A stretch of 64,000 nucleotides of DNA from Clostridiales bacterium (GTDB lineage: Bacteria > Bacillota > Clostridia > Christensenellales > Borkfalkiaceae): positions 1 through 64,000 of the forward strand of contig SVIO01000002.1 in assembly GCA_015069465.1 (NCBI GenBank), in the 5' to 3' direction. Shown here one piece after another: positions 6,988-17,368 of this stretch. Below the pieces are notes generated by a model. It worked only from the letters and a program-made list of their open reading frames with translations. It was not told the DNA's origin and searched no databases. Position 1 is the stretch's first letter, and every line of letters begins with the position of its first letter. The position numbers and the translations under genes were made by a program.

Positions 6988-9245
6988 TTTCTTTGGATTT
7001 TGCCACTTATAGTCTTAGGAAGTTCATCTCTAAAGACAACAACTCTTGGATATTTGTATGGGGCTGTGTGGTCTTTAACATACTTTTGAATTTCTTTCTT
7101 TAGTTCTTCGCTTGGGGTTGTGCCTTTTGTTAAAACAATGCTTGCTTTAACAACTTGTCCACGAACTTCATCGGGAACGGCAGAAACGCCACACTCAAGA
7201 ACATAAGGTAGTTCCATTATAACGCTTTCAATTTCAAATGGTCCAATTCTATAGCCAGATGACTTAATTACATCGTCAACACGACCTACATACCAGAAAT
7301 ATCCATCTTCATCACGCCAAGCAGTGTCACCTGTGTGATATAAACCATCGTGCCAAGCTTCATTTGTTTTTTCGCTGTCACGATAATATTCTCTAAACAA
7401 GCCACAAGGCACTTTTTTGTCTGTATGGATAACGATTTCGCCAACTTCACCAGCAGGAACGCTGTTTCCATCACTATCGACAACATCGACATCGTATTGT
7501 GGGTTAGCCTTGCCCATTGCACCGATTTTTGGTGTTGTTCCATAAAGGTTTGCAATTGCAAGCGTTGTTTCGGTTTGACCAAAGCCTTCCATTATCTCTA
7601 AGCCTGTTGCTTCTTTAAACTTGTTAAATACTTCTGGGTTTAAGGCTTCACCAGCAGTTGTCATGTGATGGATTGAAGATAAATCGTATTTAGATAGGTC
7701 GCCACGAATCAACATTCTAAGCATTGTTGGTGGAGCGCAGAAAGTGGTGATGTTGTATCTTGCGAACATAGGAAGCAAATCGTTTTCATCGAACTTATCA
7801 AAGTCATAAACAAAAACAGCACCTTCGCAAAGCCATTGTCCATAAAGTTTGCCCCAAAGTGATTTTCCCCAACCTGTGTCAGAAATGGTTAAGTGCAAGC
7901 CATCTCTTTCGCAACAATGCCAATATTTTGCCGTTACATAGTGTCCTAAAGCATAGGTGTGTTTATGCGATGCCATTTTTGGATTGCCTGTTGTTCCTGA
8001 TGTAAAGAACATAAGCGCTGATTCATCGCCACAAGAACAATCTTCAGGTCTATCGTATTTTCCAGAGAATAGGCTATATTCTTTGTCAAAATCGTGCCAG
8101 CCTTCTTTAGAGCCCCCAACCATGATAAGTTTTTCTACCTCAGGGCATTTTTTAGCAGCACTTTCAGCATATTGATATGTGTCGCCGTCAGCAGTACATA
8201 CTATTGCTTTTACCCCTGCTGAAGTGTATCTATATTCAAAGTCGTGCTCTTTAAGTTGGTTTGTTGCAGGGATTGCAACTGCACCGATTTTATGAAGAGC
8301 AACCATAGAGAACCAGAATTGATAATGACGCTTTAATACGAGCATTACCTTATCGCCCTTTTTAATGCCAAGTGAAGTAAAATAGTTTGCAACTTGGTTA
8401 GATGCACGCTTGATATCCTTAAATGTAAATCTGCGTTCATTTTTGTTTTTATCTAAGTGCAACATTGCAAGTTTTTCTGGATATTTATCGGCAATGCCAT
8501 CAACTATATCAAAACCAAAGTTAAAGGTGTCTGTATTCTTAAAGTTTATTGATTGAAGTCTGCCATCTGCATCTTCAACCGTTTCAACGAATTTTTCACA
8601 AACGAGTTTTTCGCTTGTTTTTGCGTTCATAACGCTTTTTCTAACAACCGTTTCATTTGTATTATTGCCAGACATAACAACAGCAACGAAAGTGCAACTT
8701 TTTCCGTCTACAGCAATCATGCCGTGTGGCAATGATGAGTTATAATAGATGCTATCCCCTTCGCTTAAAATTTCCACGTGGTCGCCAACTTGAACTTTAA
8801 GTTTGCCACTTAAGACAAGGTCAAACTCTTGTCCACTATGTGTTGTTAAGTGGATAGGTTTGTTTTGTTGAGATGCACTATATTCGTAAGTAACGTAATA
8901 TGGCTCTGCAAGTTTATCCTTAAATTTAGGTGCAAGGTTTGCAATGTCAATGCCGTCTTCTTTGGCAGTTTCTTGTCCTTGTCCTTTTCTTGTAACCGTA
9001 TAGGTAGAAAGTTTTGCAGAACTACCTTGTAAAAGGTCGGTCATATCTACCCCAAATGCTAAAGCGCACTTATGTATAAATGAGAAAGGAATATCTTCTT
9101 TTCCACTTTCATAAGCAAGATATTGACTTTCTGTTACATTTGTATTTTTTGCCATTGTGTTAACGGAGTAACCAATAATTTCACGCAACTCCTTAATTCT
9201 CGTTGCGACTTCCGATAACTGATTTAAAGTGTTGTTTGTGTTCAT
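6978..9245 (-). CDS. XRE-cupin-acyl-CoA synthetase fusion (AMP-forming)
   Basis: Three parts are visible in 755 residues. An XRE-type helix-turn-helix is at about 14-70 (IKELREIIGYSVNTMAKNTN). A cupin beta-barrel is at about 115-195 (THSGQEFDLVLSGKL, PHGMIAV). A complete adenylate-forming domain starts at about 245 (FFTSGTTGNPKMASHKH phosphate loop, GFGQTET, YHTGDTAWRDEDGY, C-terminal SGKIQR with catalytic Lys749). The enzyme should activate a carboxylate to acyl-AMP and then acyl-CoA. The substrate is not readable from motifs. The HTH-cupin front is typical of ligand-responsive repressors, so the protein may be a trigger enzyme or use the cupin as a sensor. AAGGAGG precedes the ATG. A T-box leader lies directly upstream, an unusual control for this family. 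Confidence 0.9.
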   Translation of the reverse strand: MNTNNTLNQLSEVATRIKELREIIGYSVNTMAKNTNVTESQYLAYESGKEDIPFSFIHKCALAFGVDMTDLLQGSSAKLSTYTVTRKGQGQETAKEDGIDIANLAPKFKDKLAEPYYVTYEYSASQQNKPIHLTTHSGQEFDLVLSGKLKVQVGDHVEILSEGDSIYYNSSLPHGMIAVDGKSCTFVAVVMSGNNTNETVVRKSVMNAKTSEKLVCEKFVETVEDADGRLQSINFKNTDTFNFGFDIVDGIADKYPEKLAMLHLDKNKNERRFTFKDIKRASNQVANYFTSLGIKKGDKVMLVLKRHYQFWFSMVALHKIGAVAIPATNQLKEHDFEYRYTSAGVKAIVCTADGDTYQYAESAAKKCPEVEKLIMVGGSKEGWHDFDKEYSLFSGKYDRPEDCSCGDESALMFFTSGTTGNPKMASHKHTYALGHYVTAKYWHCCERDGLHLTISDTGWGKSLWGKLYGQWLCEGAVFVYDFDKFDENDLLPMFARYNITTFCAPPTMLRMLIRGDLSKYDLSSIHHMTTAGEALNPEVFNKFKEATGLEIMEGFGQTETTLAIANLYGTTPKIGAMGKANPQYDVDVVDSDGNSVPAGEVGEIVIHTDKKVPCGLFREYYRDSEKTNEAWHDGLYHTGDTAWRDEDGYFWYVGRVDDVIKSSGYRIGPFEIESVIMELPYVLECGVSAVPDEVRGQVVKASIVLTKGTTPSEELKKEIQKYVKDHTAPYKYPRVVVFRDELPKTISGKIQRNKL

Positions 9246-9281
9246 GGTAATTAACCTCCTTGAAAAAATTTAATATAAAAA

Positions 9282-9545
9282 CAAAAAGTTCGCCTCAAAA
9301 CTTTGAGACGAACGATATTTCGTACGCGGTACCACTCAAATTGTAGTTAAATACTACCACCTTCGGAGTCCAACAACTCCTATACACTGACGTAGCAAAC
9401 ACGGAAAGACTTACTTGAGAATTCTCTTTGGGACTTTCAGCTCGGAAGTGATAAGATTTCTAACTTGTTTTATCGGGATTGCACCATCCCCGACTCTCTA
9501 TAAAAACGCTTGATAGAATCCGTCTTCGTCGTAGCCTTTATAATC
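9282..9545 (-). promoter_or_regulatory. T-box leader, probable Ile (ATC) specifier
   Basis: The minus strand carries the T-box bulge sequence GAGTGGTACCGCG (9325-9337), a Stem I with AGAGAG and the distal TCGGG/CCCGA hairpin, and a terminator (GTTCGTCTCAAAG/GAGGCGAAC, then a T-run) at 9282-9313. Aligning the Stem I base to known leaders places the specifier codon at 9450-9452, which reads ATC followed by A, suggesting isoleucine. TTA in the adjacent register is a less likely alternative. It controls the synthetase gene that starts at 9245: uncharged tRNA should favour antitermination. The T-box identity is strong and the codon assignment moderate. Confidence 0.9.
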
Positions 9546-9634
9546 TTAAGTTAAAAAAAGTTTAACACTTTAAAAATTCTTTGTCAAGCAATTTTTTACA
9601 TTTTTTAAAATTTGCCTAAAAGGTGCTTGGCTTT

Positions 9635-10408
9635 TTATATTGTTATTGAACTTTTTATAAAACTGAGTGCATTTTTCTCTAGTCTACTAACTTGGGCTTG
9701 AGAAATGCCCACTTCTTTTGATATTTCGGTTTGAGTTTTACCTTCATAATATCTAAGATAAATGATTTTCTTTTCTCTATCGCCTAAAACATTTAAAGCG
9801 CTATCTATGGCAACCTTTTCCGTCCAATTTTCATCCGTGCACTTTTCATCGCCTATTTGGTCAACTAAAAGCAGTTCATCTCCATTTTTATTAAACACAG
9901 GGTCATAAAGAGAAACGGTGTCCGAAATGGCATCTAAGGCATACACGACTTCGCTTAAAGCCACGTTCATTGTGCTTGCAATATTTTCTAGGCTAGAGTC
10001 TTTATCTTCTTTTTCAAGTTCACTTCTTGTTTTTAGAACTTGATAAGCAGTATCACGAATAGAACGAGAAATTCGCATAGAGTTTCCATCACGAAGAAGT
10101 CTTTTTATCTCGCCTATAATCATTGGCACGGCATAAGTTGAAAACTTAACACCCACCGATAAATCAAAGTTATCTATTGCCTTAATTAAGCCTATACACC
10201 CTGCTTGAAAGACATCATCGCTACTTTTGTTTTTAGTCCAAAATCGCTTGATTACAGATAAAACAAGGCGCATATTTGCAACGATAAATTCTTCTCTTGC
10301 TCTTTCATCGCCTGATTTTGCCTTCTTAAGTAGTTCTAAGGTTTCTTTTTCAGTAAGTTTTGGCAGGTCTGATGTGTTTACACCACATATAAAAACTTTA
10401 TTACTCAT
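9635..10408 (-). CDS. sigG: Sporulation sigma factor SigG
   Basis: Late forespore sigma factor. The N-terminus NKVFICGVNTSDLPKL matches the SigG signature. Region 2 has DVFQAGCIGLIKAIDNFDLSVG and KFSTYAVPMIIGEIKRLLRDGN. Region 4 has EGKTQTEISKEVGISQAQVSRLEK. I start it at 10408, where GGGGG precedes the ATG. The frame extends 18 codons upstream without similarity. At 257 residues it matches the usual length of about 260. It is not preceded here by spoIIGA-sigE, its usual neighbours. A terminator separates it from the kinase gene upstream. Confidence 0.95.
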   Translation of the reverse strand: MSNKVFICGVNTSDLPKLTEKETLELLKKAKSGDERAREEFIVANMRLVLSVIKRFWTKNKSSDDVFQAGCIGLIKAIDNFDLSVGVKFSTYAVPMIIGEIKRLLRDGNSMRISRSIRDTAYQVLKTRSELEKEDKDSSLENIASTMNVALSEVVYALDAISDTVSLYDPVFNKNGDELLLVDQIGDEKCTDENWTEKVAIDSALNVLGDREKKIIYLRYYEGKTQTEISKEVGISQAQVSRLEKNALSFIKSSITI

Positions 10409-10484
10409 ATTTTCCCCCTTATGTAGTTTGGTTTTAGGGGTATACTCGTTAATTATGAGCAATTAAAAAGTTTTTATACAAAAT

Positions 10485-10523
10485 AAAAAAGGCAAGCACT
10501 TTTTAATAAAGTTTCTTGCCTTT
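10485..10523 (-). terminator. Terminator between pyridoxine-type kinase gene and sigG
   Basis: AAAGGCAAG pairs with CTTGCCTTT across a loop, followed on the minus strand by TTTATTTTG. Confidence 0.85.
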
Positions 10524-10531
10524 ATAATGAT

Positions 10532-11362
10532 TTATCTAACTTCTTTAATTAGTTCGCCAAGAACAGGCTCAAATTTTGCGCCGTACCAGTGGTCACTATC
10601 ACCTTCGGTTGCCTTTATACACTTAACAACATAGTCGCCTGCAATCTTTGCCGATTGTATTGCCGACTTGCCATTTAGAAGTGCACCCACAAACGCTGAT
10701 GAATATATATCCCCTGTGCCGTGGCAACTTTTTTCTCTTTTTTCATGTTCATAGTAATTATAGTTATCGTTTTCATAAACCATAATTCCCGTTTTGCCTT
10801 CTCTAAAAGACACACCTGTTAAAACAATGTTTTTTGCACCAAGATTTCTTAATGCTAAAACTAAGTTATCGATATATTCTCTATCGTAAACTTCTTTATA
10901 TTCTATTCCTGTTAGAAAGCATGCTTCTGTGATGTTTGGCAAAAGATAATCGCACGCTTTAACAAGTTTTTTGTTTTCGTTTACGTATTCCATATCAAAA
11001 CCATAATATAACTTTCCGTTATCAGCCATTGCTGGGTCAACGATAAATAGCCCCCTTTCATTTAATGTGGTTTTGCAAATATTAAGAACATAGTCAACTT
11101 GCTGTTTGCTTCCTAAATAGCCTGTATAAATAGCATCAAACTTAATTCCTTCTTTAACCCAGTGTTCGTTTATTGCCGGCATATCACCAGCCAAATCTCT
11201 AACGGTAAAGCCTGTGAAACCAGCAGTGTGTGTTGATAAAACAGCAGATGGTAAAATTGCCGTTTCTATTCCACAAGCAGAAAGGATTGGAAGTGCAACA
11301 GTCATTGAGCATTGACCTACGCAAGACACGTCTTGAATTGAAAGTATTCTTTTATACGACAT
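10532..11362 (-). CDS. pdxK: Pyridoxal/pyridoxamine kinase (PfkB superfamily)
   Basis: Phosphorylates B6 vitamers to pyridoxal-5'-phosphate for salvage. The 276-residue protein has the B6-kinase opening RILSIQDVSCVGQCS, the substrate-lid segment VLSTHTAGFTGF, VDPAMADNGKLY, and the anion-hole motif CHGTGDIYSSA that carries the catalytic Asp. Length and motifs fit PdxK/PdxY rather than ThiD. Monocistronic between a terminator downstream and a 245-bp divergent intergenic region upstream. GAGGTGA lies upstream of the start codon. Confidence 0.92.
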   Translation of the reverse strand: MSYKRILSIQDVSCVGQCSMTVALPILSACGIETAILPSAVLSTHTAGFTGFTVRDLAGDMPAINEHWVKEGIKFDAIYTGYLGSKQQVDYVLNICKTTLNERGLFIVDPAMADNGKLYYGFDMEYVNENKKLVKACDYLLPNITEACFLTGIEYKEVYDREYIDNLVLALRNLGAKNIVLTGVSFREGKTGIMVYENDNYNYYEHEKREKSCHGTGDIYSSAFVGALLNGKSAIQSAKIAGDYVVKCIKATEGDSDHWYGAKFEPVLGELIKEVR

Positions 11363-11541
11363 ATTATCACCTCAAATAAAAGTTTTTCTTTATTATAACA
11401 TTATTTTATTGTCAAGTAAACAATATTGTAATAAAAAAACTTTTGTATGTATATAACTTATTGTTATACATTTATATTTTATTCAAAGACGATTAAAATT
11501 AGAAATATAAGAAATTCTAATATCAACTACCTTAAAAATAA

Positions 11542-11570
11542 TTGAAAAAATTTTAAATATTTAATATAAT
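11542..11570 (+). promoter_or_regulatory. Promoter of the CofE-like gene
   Basis: TTGAAA (11542-11547) and TATAAT (11565-11570) with a 17-bp spacer. The expected start near 11577 leaves a leader of about 30 nt. The rest of the 11,363-11,586 intergenic region is AT-rich, with one short inverted repeat around ATTAGAAAT. Confidence 0.75.
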
Positions 11571-11607
11571 AATAAGGCTTGATTAAATGAGCAAAGGAGA
11601 ACTTAAA

Positions 11608-12792
11608 ATGGAAAGATTTTTTGGAACAGTTTCAAGGGGCGTAAGAGCACCTATCATTAAAAATGGCGATGATATTGTTGAAATTGTAACGCAATCAGTT
11701 TTATCAGCATCAAAGGGAGAAAACGTTAGTTTTCGTGACCACGACGTCGTTGCTATGACAGAAGCAATCGTTGCAAGAGCACAAGGCAACTATGCTAACA
11801 CCGACCAAATTGCTAAAGATATTAAAACAAAACTTGGTGGCGAGACTATTGGGGTTATTTTCCCTATCCTTTCAAGAAATCGTTTTTCAGTTTGCTTAAA
11901 AGGTATTGCTAAGGGCGCTAAAAAAGTTGTGCTTATGCTTTCATATCCATCAGATGAAGTGGGTAACCACCTTGTTTCTTTAGATGCTTTAGATGAAAAA
12001 GGCGTTAACCCTTATACAGACGTTTTAACAGAAAATGAGTATCGTGAACTTTTTGGTTATGAAAAACACACCTTTACAGGCGTTGACTACGTTGAATATT
12101 ATAGAGACCTTATCACTGAGCAAGGTGCTGAGTGCGAAATCATTTTCGCAAATAGCGCTAAGGCTATTCTTCCTTACGCTACTAACGTTTTATGCTGTGA
12201 TATCCACACAAGAGCAAGAACGAAGCGTTTATTAAGAAGTGCTGGTGCTAACGTTGTTGGTCTTGACGATATTTTATCTTCTTCAGTTGATGGCAGTGGC
12301 TATAACGAAAACTATGGTCTACTTGGCTCAAATAAATCTACTGAAGACAGCGTTAAACTCTTCCCAAGAGATTGCCAACCTATAGTTGATGCTATTCAAG
12401 AAAAACTTTATAAAGCAACCGGCAAGAGAGTGGAAGTTATGGTTTATGGCGACGGCGCATTTAAGGACCCTGTTGGTAAGATTTGGGAACTTGCAGACCC
12501 TGTTGTTTCACCTGCTTACACAAAAGGTTTAGATGGAACACCAAACGAACTAAAATTAAAATATCTTGCTGATAATGACTATAAAGATTTATCTGGCGAT
12601 GCATTAAAGAAGGCTATCAAAGATAGAATTGCTGAAAAAGATTCTACTGTTGTTGGTCAAATGGGCACAACCCCAAGAAGACTTACTGACCTTATCGGTT
12701 CACTTTGCGACCTAACATCTGGTTCTGGCGACAAAGGTACACCTATCATTTGGATTCAAGGCTACTTTGATAACTACACAACAGAATATTAA
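11608..12792 (+). CDS. CofE-like gamma-glutamyl ligase family protein
   Basis: Resembles coenzyme F420-0:L-glutamate ligases. The N-terminal core has VSRGVRAPIIKNGDDI, the DHDVVAMTEAIVARAQGNY segment and IGVIFPILSRNRFS. The C-terminal half has VEVMVYGDGAFKDPVGKIWELADPVVSPAY. True CofE adds glutamate to F420-0. Most Clostridia do not make F420, and homologues there have no settled substrate, so I leave the function as a probable amide ligase. The start at 11608 is chosen because AAAGGAG sits 8 nt before it; an in-frame ATG at 11587 lacks a ribosome site. 394 residues. Monocistronic with its own promoter and terminator. Confidence 0.8.
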   Translation: MERFFGTVSRGVRAPIIKNGDDIVEIVTQSVLSASKGENVSFRDHDVVAMTEAIVARAQGNYANTDQIAKDIKTKLGGETIGVIFPILSRNRFSVCLKGIAKGAKKVVLMLSYPSDEVGNHLVSLDALDEKGVNPYTDVLTENEYRELFGYEKHTFTGVDYVEYYRDLITEQGAECEIIFANSAKAILPYATNVLCCDIHTRARTKRLLRSAGANVVGLDDILSSSVDGSGYNENYGLLGSNKSTEDSVKLFPRDCQPIVDAIQEKLYKATGKRVEVMVYGDGAFKDPVGKIWELADPVVSPAYTKGLDGTPNELKLKYLADNDYKDLSGDALKKAIKDRIAEKDSTVVGQMGTTPRRLTDLIGSLCDLTSGSGDKGTPIIWIQGYFDNYTTEY

Positions 12793-12816
12793 TATTATAG
12801 TTAAAACTAAAAATTT

Positions 12817-12848
12817 AAGAGTTAGCGAAAATTCGCTAACTCTTTTTT
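12817..12848 (+). terminator. Terminator of the CofE-like gene
   Basis: AAGAGTTAGCGAA pairs with TTCGCTAACTCTT and is followed by TTTTG. Confidence 0.92.
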
Positions 12849-12876
12849 GTTTTGATTTCACCTTTTCGAAAAATAA

Positions 12877-12906
12877 AAAAGCGAATAGCAGTTGCTATTC
12901 GCTTTT
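12877..12906 (-). terminator. Terminator of glnA
   Basis: 14-bp stem AAAAGCGAATAGCA/TGCTATTCGCTTTT with U-rich sequence on the minus-strand 3' side. It faces the preceding plus-strand terminator, closing the convergent gene pair. Confidence 0.9.
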
Positions 12907-12922
12907 GGTTTTGTTTTTATTC

Positions 12923-14347
12923 TTAGCAGTTATAGTATTTTTCAAACTCTGCTGGGTTTGGAATCTTAGAGAGTTCACTGCATTCTTTACGCTTTGTTTC
13001 GATGAACTTTTTGATTAAATGTTCTGGGAATACACCACCAGCCATTAAGTAGTCGTGGTCTTTTTCAAGAGCATCTAACGCTTGTTCAAGTGATGTTGGA
13101 AGTCCTTTTAATTTTGCCTTTTCTTCTTCTGGTAAGTTAAACAAATTAAAGTCATAAGGTCCCCAGCCGTTTTCTTTAGGGTCAATCTTGTTCTTAATAC
13201 CATCAAGACCTGCCATTAAGATTGCAGCAAAGCAGAAATATGGGTTGCAAGTTGCATCTGGGTTTCTTAGTTCAAATCTTCTTTCTTCTGGCCTCTTCGC
13301 ATATGCAGGAATTCTAATTACTGCGCTTCTATTTGATGTTGCATAACCAACGGTAACAGGTGCTTCAAAGCCCGGAACTAAACGCTTGAATGAGTTTGTG
13401 CTTGGGTTTGTGATTGCGCAGAGTGAACTGATGTGTTTAAGTAATCCACCGATAAAGTAATGTGCTTCTTTGCTTAAATGTGCATAGCCGTTGTCATCAG
13501 AAAAAACAGGTTTGCCATCTTTAAATAAAAGCATATGAACGTGCATGCCGTTACCAGCTTCGCCAAAAACAGGCTTTGGCATTAGTGTTGCACTCTTGCC
13601 ATATTTAAGTGCTGTGTTTTGAATAATATATTTAATCATCATTGTGCCATCTGCCATCTTTGACATTTTGCCAAGTTTTGGTTCGATTTCGTATTGACCA
13701 GCAGCCCCAACTTCTGGGTGATGATATTTAACAGGAATACCTGCCTTTTCAATGTGCATACACATTTCGCTACGGCACTCGAAAGAATTGTCAAATGGTT
13801 TTGCGATGTGATAGTTCTTTTGTTTTGGAACAACAACGCCCTTACCTTCAACGCCACTATTCCAATAAGTTTGAGTTGCATCTAAGTTAACGCCGATGTT
13901 ATATGGTTTAACTTCCCAATTAACATCATCGAAAAGATAAAATTCAAATTCTGGAAGAATATACATTTCATCAGCAACGCCAATGTCTTGCATATACTTT
14001 TCAGCAGCGAGAACAATGTTTCTTGGATATTGAGCAAGTGGTCTATTTTCTGGGTAATCAATAATCATTGCATTACCACTCATAGAAAGTGTTGGGATAT
14101 CGCAGAAAGGGTCTATCATAGCAGTTTCTGGGTCTGGAATAAACACCATATCGCTTTTTTCAACAACTGCATAACCATAGTTAGAAGCATCAAAGCCTAT
14201 ACCATCACGCATTATGTCTGGTGTAAAACTGTTTGCTGGAATTGTTACGTGACGGAATTGACCATTGATGTCAACCATCTTAAAGTCTACCATTTGGATA
14301 TTGTTTTCTTTAATCATATCCAAAACTTTTTGAATTTTTTTATCCAT
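12923..14347 (-). CDS. glnA: Glutamine synthetase, type I
   Basis: Makes glutamine from glutamate, ammonia and ATP in the cytoplasm. The 474-residue protein has the GSI beta-grasp N-terminus (VDFKMVDINGQFRHVTIP) and catalytic landmarks LPEFEFYLFD, NGMHVHM (substrate-binding His), NSFKRLVPGFEAPV and NRSAVIRIP, plus RRFELRNPDATCNPY. AGGAGATAAT precedes the ATG. It follows guaB by 39 nt on the same strand, which suggests co-transcription of two amide-nitrogen enzymes. A second, unrelated type III glutamine synthetase is encoded at 56,336-58,438. No GlnR operator is obvious in the short gap upstream. Confidence 0.96.
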   Translation of the reverse strand: MDKKIQKVLDMIKENNIQMVDFKMVDINGQFRHVTIPANSFTPDIMRDGIGFDASNYGYAVVEKSDMVFIPDPETAMIDPFCDIPTLSMSGNAMIIDYPENRPLAQYPRNIVLAAEKYMQDIGVADEMYILPEFEFYLFDDVNWEVKPYNIGVNLDATQTYWNSGVEGKGVVVPKQKNYHIAKPFDNSFECRSEMCMHIEKAGIPVKYHHPEVGAAGQYEIEPKLGKMSKMADGTMMIKYIIQNTALKYGKSATLMPKPVFGEAGNGMHVHMLLFKDGKPVFSDDNGYAHLSKEAHYFIGGLLKHISSLCAITNPSTNSFKRLVPGFEAPVTVGYATSNRSAVIRIPAYAKRPEERRFELRNPDATCNPYFCFAAILMAGLDGIKNKIDPKENGWGPYDFNLFNLPEEEKAKLKGLPTSLEQALDALEKDHDYLMAGGVFPEHLIKKFIETKRKECSELSKIPNPAEFEKYYNC

Positions 14348-14386
14348 ATTATCTCCTTATAAGTAAAAACTTAAACTATTTAACTA

Positions 14387-15853
<1,467 letters not shown>

Positions 15854-15866
15854 TTATGGTTTTGTC

Positions 15867-16481
15867 CTAATTTAATTTATTTAAGTCTTCTTGCAAATAG
15901 CCGAGTTGTGCGCTGTCGGTTATAACGCCTTGAAGACCATTGATTACATTGACTAATGTTTGTTTTTGGTCGGTGCTGATTTCTAAGTGGTAGTTAACCA
16001 AAATTCTAAACGGATTATACTTAGTATATCCAATTCTTAAACTTCCATCACCTTTAACCACATACGACTTAGCACATTTAATAGCATTACTAAAGTTTCC
16101 ATCTAAAATCGAGAGTTCAACATACACACCAAAATAATATTCTTCCGTAGTCATTTGGTTTGGTGCAAGTTTAGCGTTCTTGCTTTGACAATAAGCATAA
16201 AAATCTTTATTTTTTATCAAGGCTTTAACAAACACAACTAATCTGTCATTATCCTGTTTTTCATAAGCATTGTCAATAAGCAAAATTAAGTCTTCTATTT
16301 CTTGAGTCTTTTCGTATTGCCTTTGATAGAAATATTGTGACGCTTCGTAATTGCCTAAGTTTTCAAACATATTACCTATTATTCTTGGCTTAAACACACA
16401 AATAGCACCCATTACAGCAATGCAGACGACTAAGATTACTATAATCGTGATAAAAGTTGTTTTAATAACCAATTTTTTCAT
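15867..16481 (-). CDS. Membrane-anchored protein of unknown function
   Basis: Not recognised. The 204-residue protein starts with a short basic stretch and one transmembrane segment at about residues 8-30 (TTFITIIVILVVCIAVMGAICVF). A mostly helical extracytoplasmic part follows, with repeated Tyr/Gln/Asn-rich helices (NYEASQYFYQRQYEKT) reminiscent of TPR-like hairpins, though no repeat is clear enough to name. AGGAAAG precedes the ATG. It is the first gene of the guaB-glnA run, and a promoter lies at 16,516-16,544. The link to purine or glutamine metabolism is positional only. Confidence 0.7.
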   Translation of the reverse strand: MKKLVIKTTFITIIVILVVCIAVMGAICVFKPRIIGNMFENLGNYEASQYFYQRQYEKTQEIEDLILLIDNAYEKQDNDRLVVFVKALIKNKDFYAYCQSKNAKLAPNQMTTEEYYFGVYVELSILDGNFSNAIKCAKSYVVKGDGSLRIGYTKYNPFRILVNYHLEISTDQKQTLVNVINGLQGVITDSAQLGYLQEDLNKLN

Positions 16482-16515
16482 AACACTTTCCTATCAAACA
16501 TTATGTATTTTATCT

Positions 16516-16544
16516 ATTTTAACAAAGTTTAAATAAAAAATCAA
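16516..16544 (-). promoter_or_regulatory. Promoter of the guaB-glnA run
   Basis: On the minus strand TTGATT (16,544-16,539) and TAAAAT (16,521-16,516) are 17 bp apart, pointing toward the gene that starts at 16,481. Confidence 0.65.
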
Positions 16545-16623
16545 TACTTTGGATATAAAAATTTTTAATACTTTAGTATTACTTTAACTTTTTGAGCATA
16601 AAAATAACTTAAAAGGGGGCTTT

Positions 16624-17283
16624 ATGAAACTTAAATTACCTATTGTGATTTTTTTAATTTCCTTAATGCTTTTTAGTGGCTGTTATACTAAACCCACTTT
16701 AGATGAATATGTAAGCGAACTTCGCTCAAACTGCTATGAAAGCGTGCAAAGTGATTTGCCTATAACTGCAGGCTATGGCTACACAGAAAAAATGCCAAGT
16801 TTAGACGGAGAGATAACACAAAGAACTTATGCACTTATCTTTAGGCTTAAAGATAACCAAAACGAAAATATTACATATAATATTTGCCTAAACTTTAAGG
16901 GCAAGGAATATAAAAGCACTTTTAAGTTAAACGCCGTTTCCCACACCCTAACTGCTATTATACCTGTTGACAACTTTAACTTAAACGAGTTTGATATAAC
17001 TCTTTCATATTCTTCAACTAATCAAGTGATTAAAATGAAATCTACCCTTCCAAAAGGCACCATTTCATATTCTAAAGCACTTGAATATTTGCAAAAACAT
17101 CAAAGTGAACTTGTAAATTCATACTACACAAATGGTGAGTTTTGTGGTGAAATTTGCGCAAGAGTTCTTGTTAAAGATAACCACCCTTATTGGTATATAG
17201 GTTTAACAAACTCTAAAGGTACAAAAGCACTTTTAATTGATGGAAAGTCAGGCGATGTCCTTGCCGTTAGAGATATTTTTTAA
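16624..17283 (+). CDS. Putative lipoprotein, unknown function
   Basis: Not recognised beyond its export signal. The 219-residue protein has a type II signal peptide (KLKLPIVIFLISLMLFSGC) with lipobox FSGC, so Cys20 should be lipidated and the protein anchored outside the membrane. The middle is beta-rich (YALIFRLKD, YNICLNFKGKEYKSTFKL, FDITLSYSS). The C-terminal 60 residues (YWYIGLTNSKGTKALLIDGKSGDVLAVRD) resemble a PepSY-like beta hairpin that stores a processed domain, though the match is weak. AAAAGGGGG precedes the ATG. Transcribed alone, divergent from the guaB run. Confidence 0.75.
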   Translation: MKLKLPIVIFLISLMLFSGCYTKPTLDEYVSELRSNCYESVQSDLPITAGYGYTEKMPSLDGEITQRTYALIFRLKDNQNENITYNICLNFKGKEYKSTFKLNAVSHTLTAIIPVDNFNLNEFDITLSYSSTNQVIKMKSTLPKGTISYSKALEYLQKHQSELVNSYYTNGEFCGEICARVLVKDNHPYWYIGLTNSKGTKALLIDGKSGDVLAVRDIF

Positions 17284-17320
17284 TTGTTTTTTATAGTTTA
17301 ATGCAAATTAGGTTAATAAA

Positions 17321-17350
17321 AAAACTCGGCCTAAGTTTAGGTCGAGTTTT
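17321..17350. terminator. Bidirectional terminator between lipoprotein gene and hpt
   Basis: AAAACTCGGCCTAA pairs with TTAGGTCGAGTTTT (one G-T pair) across a 2-nt loop. U-rich sequence follows on both strands. Confidence 0.85.
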
Positions 17351-17368
17351 GTGTCTATATGTTTTTTA

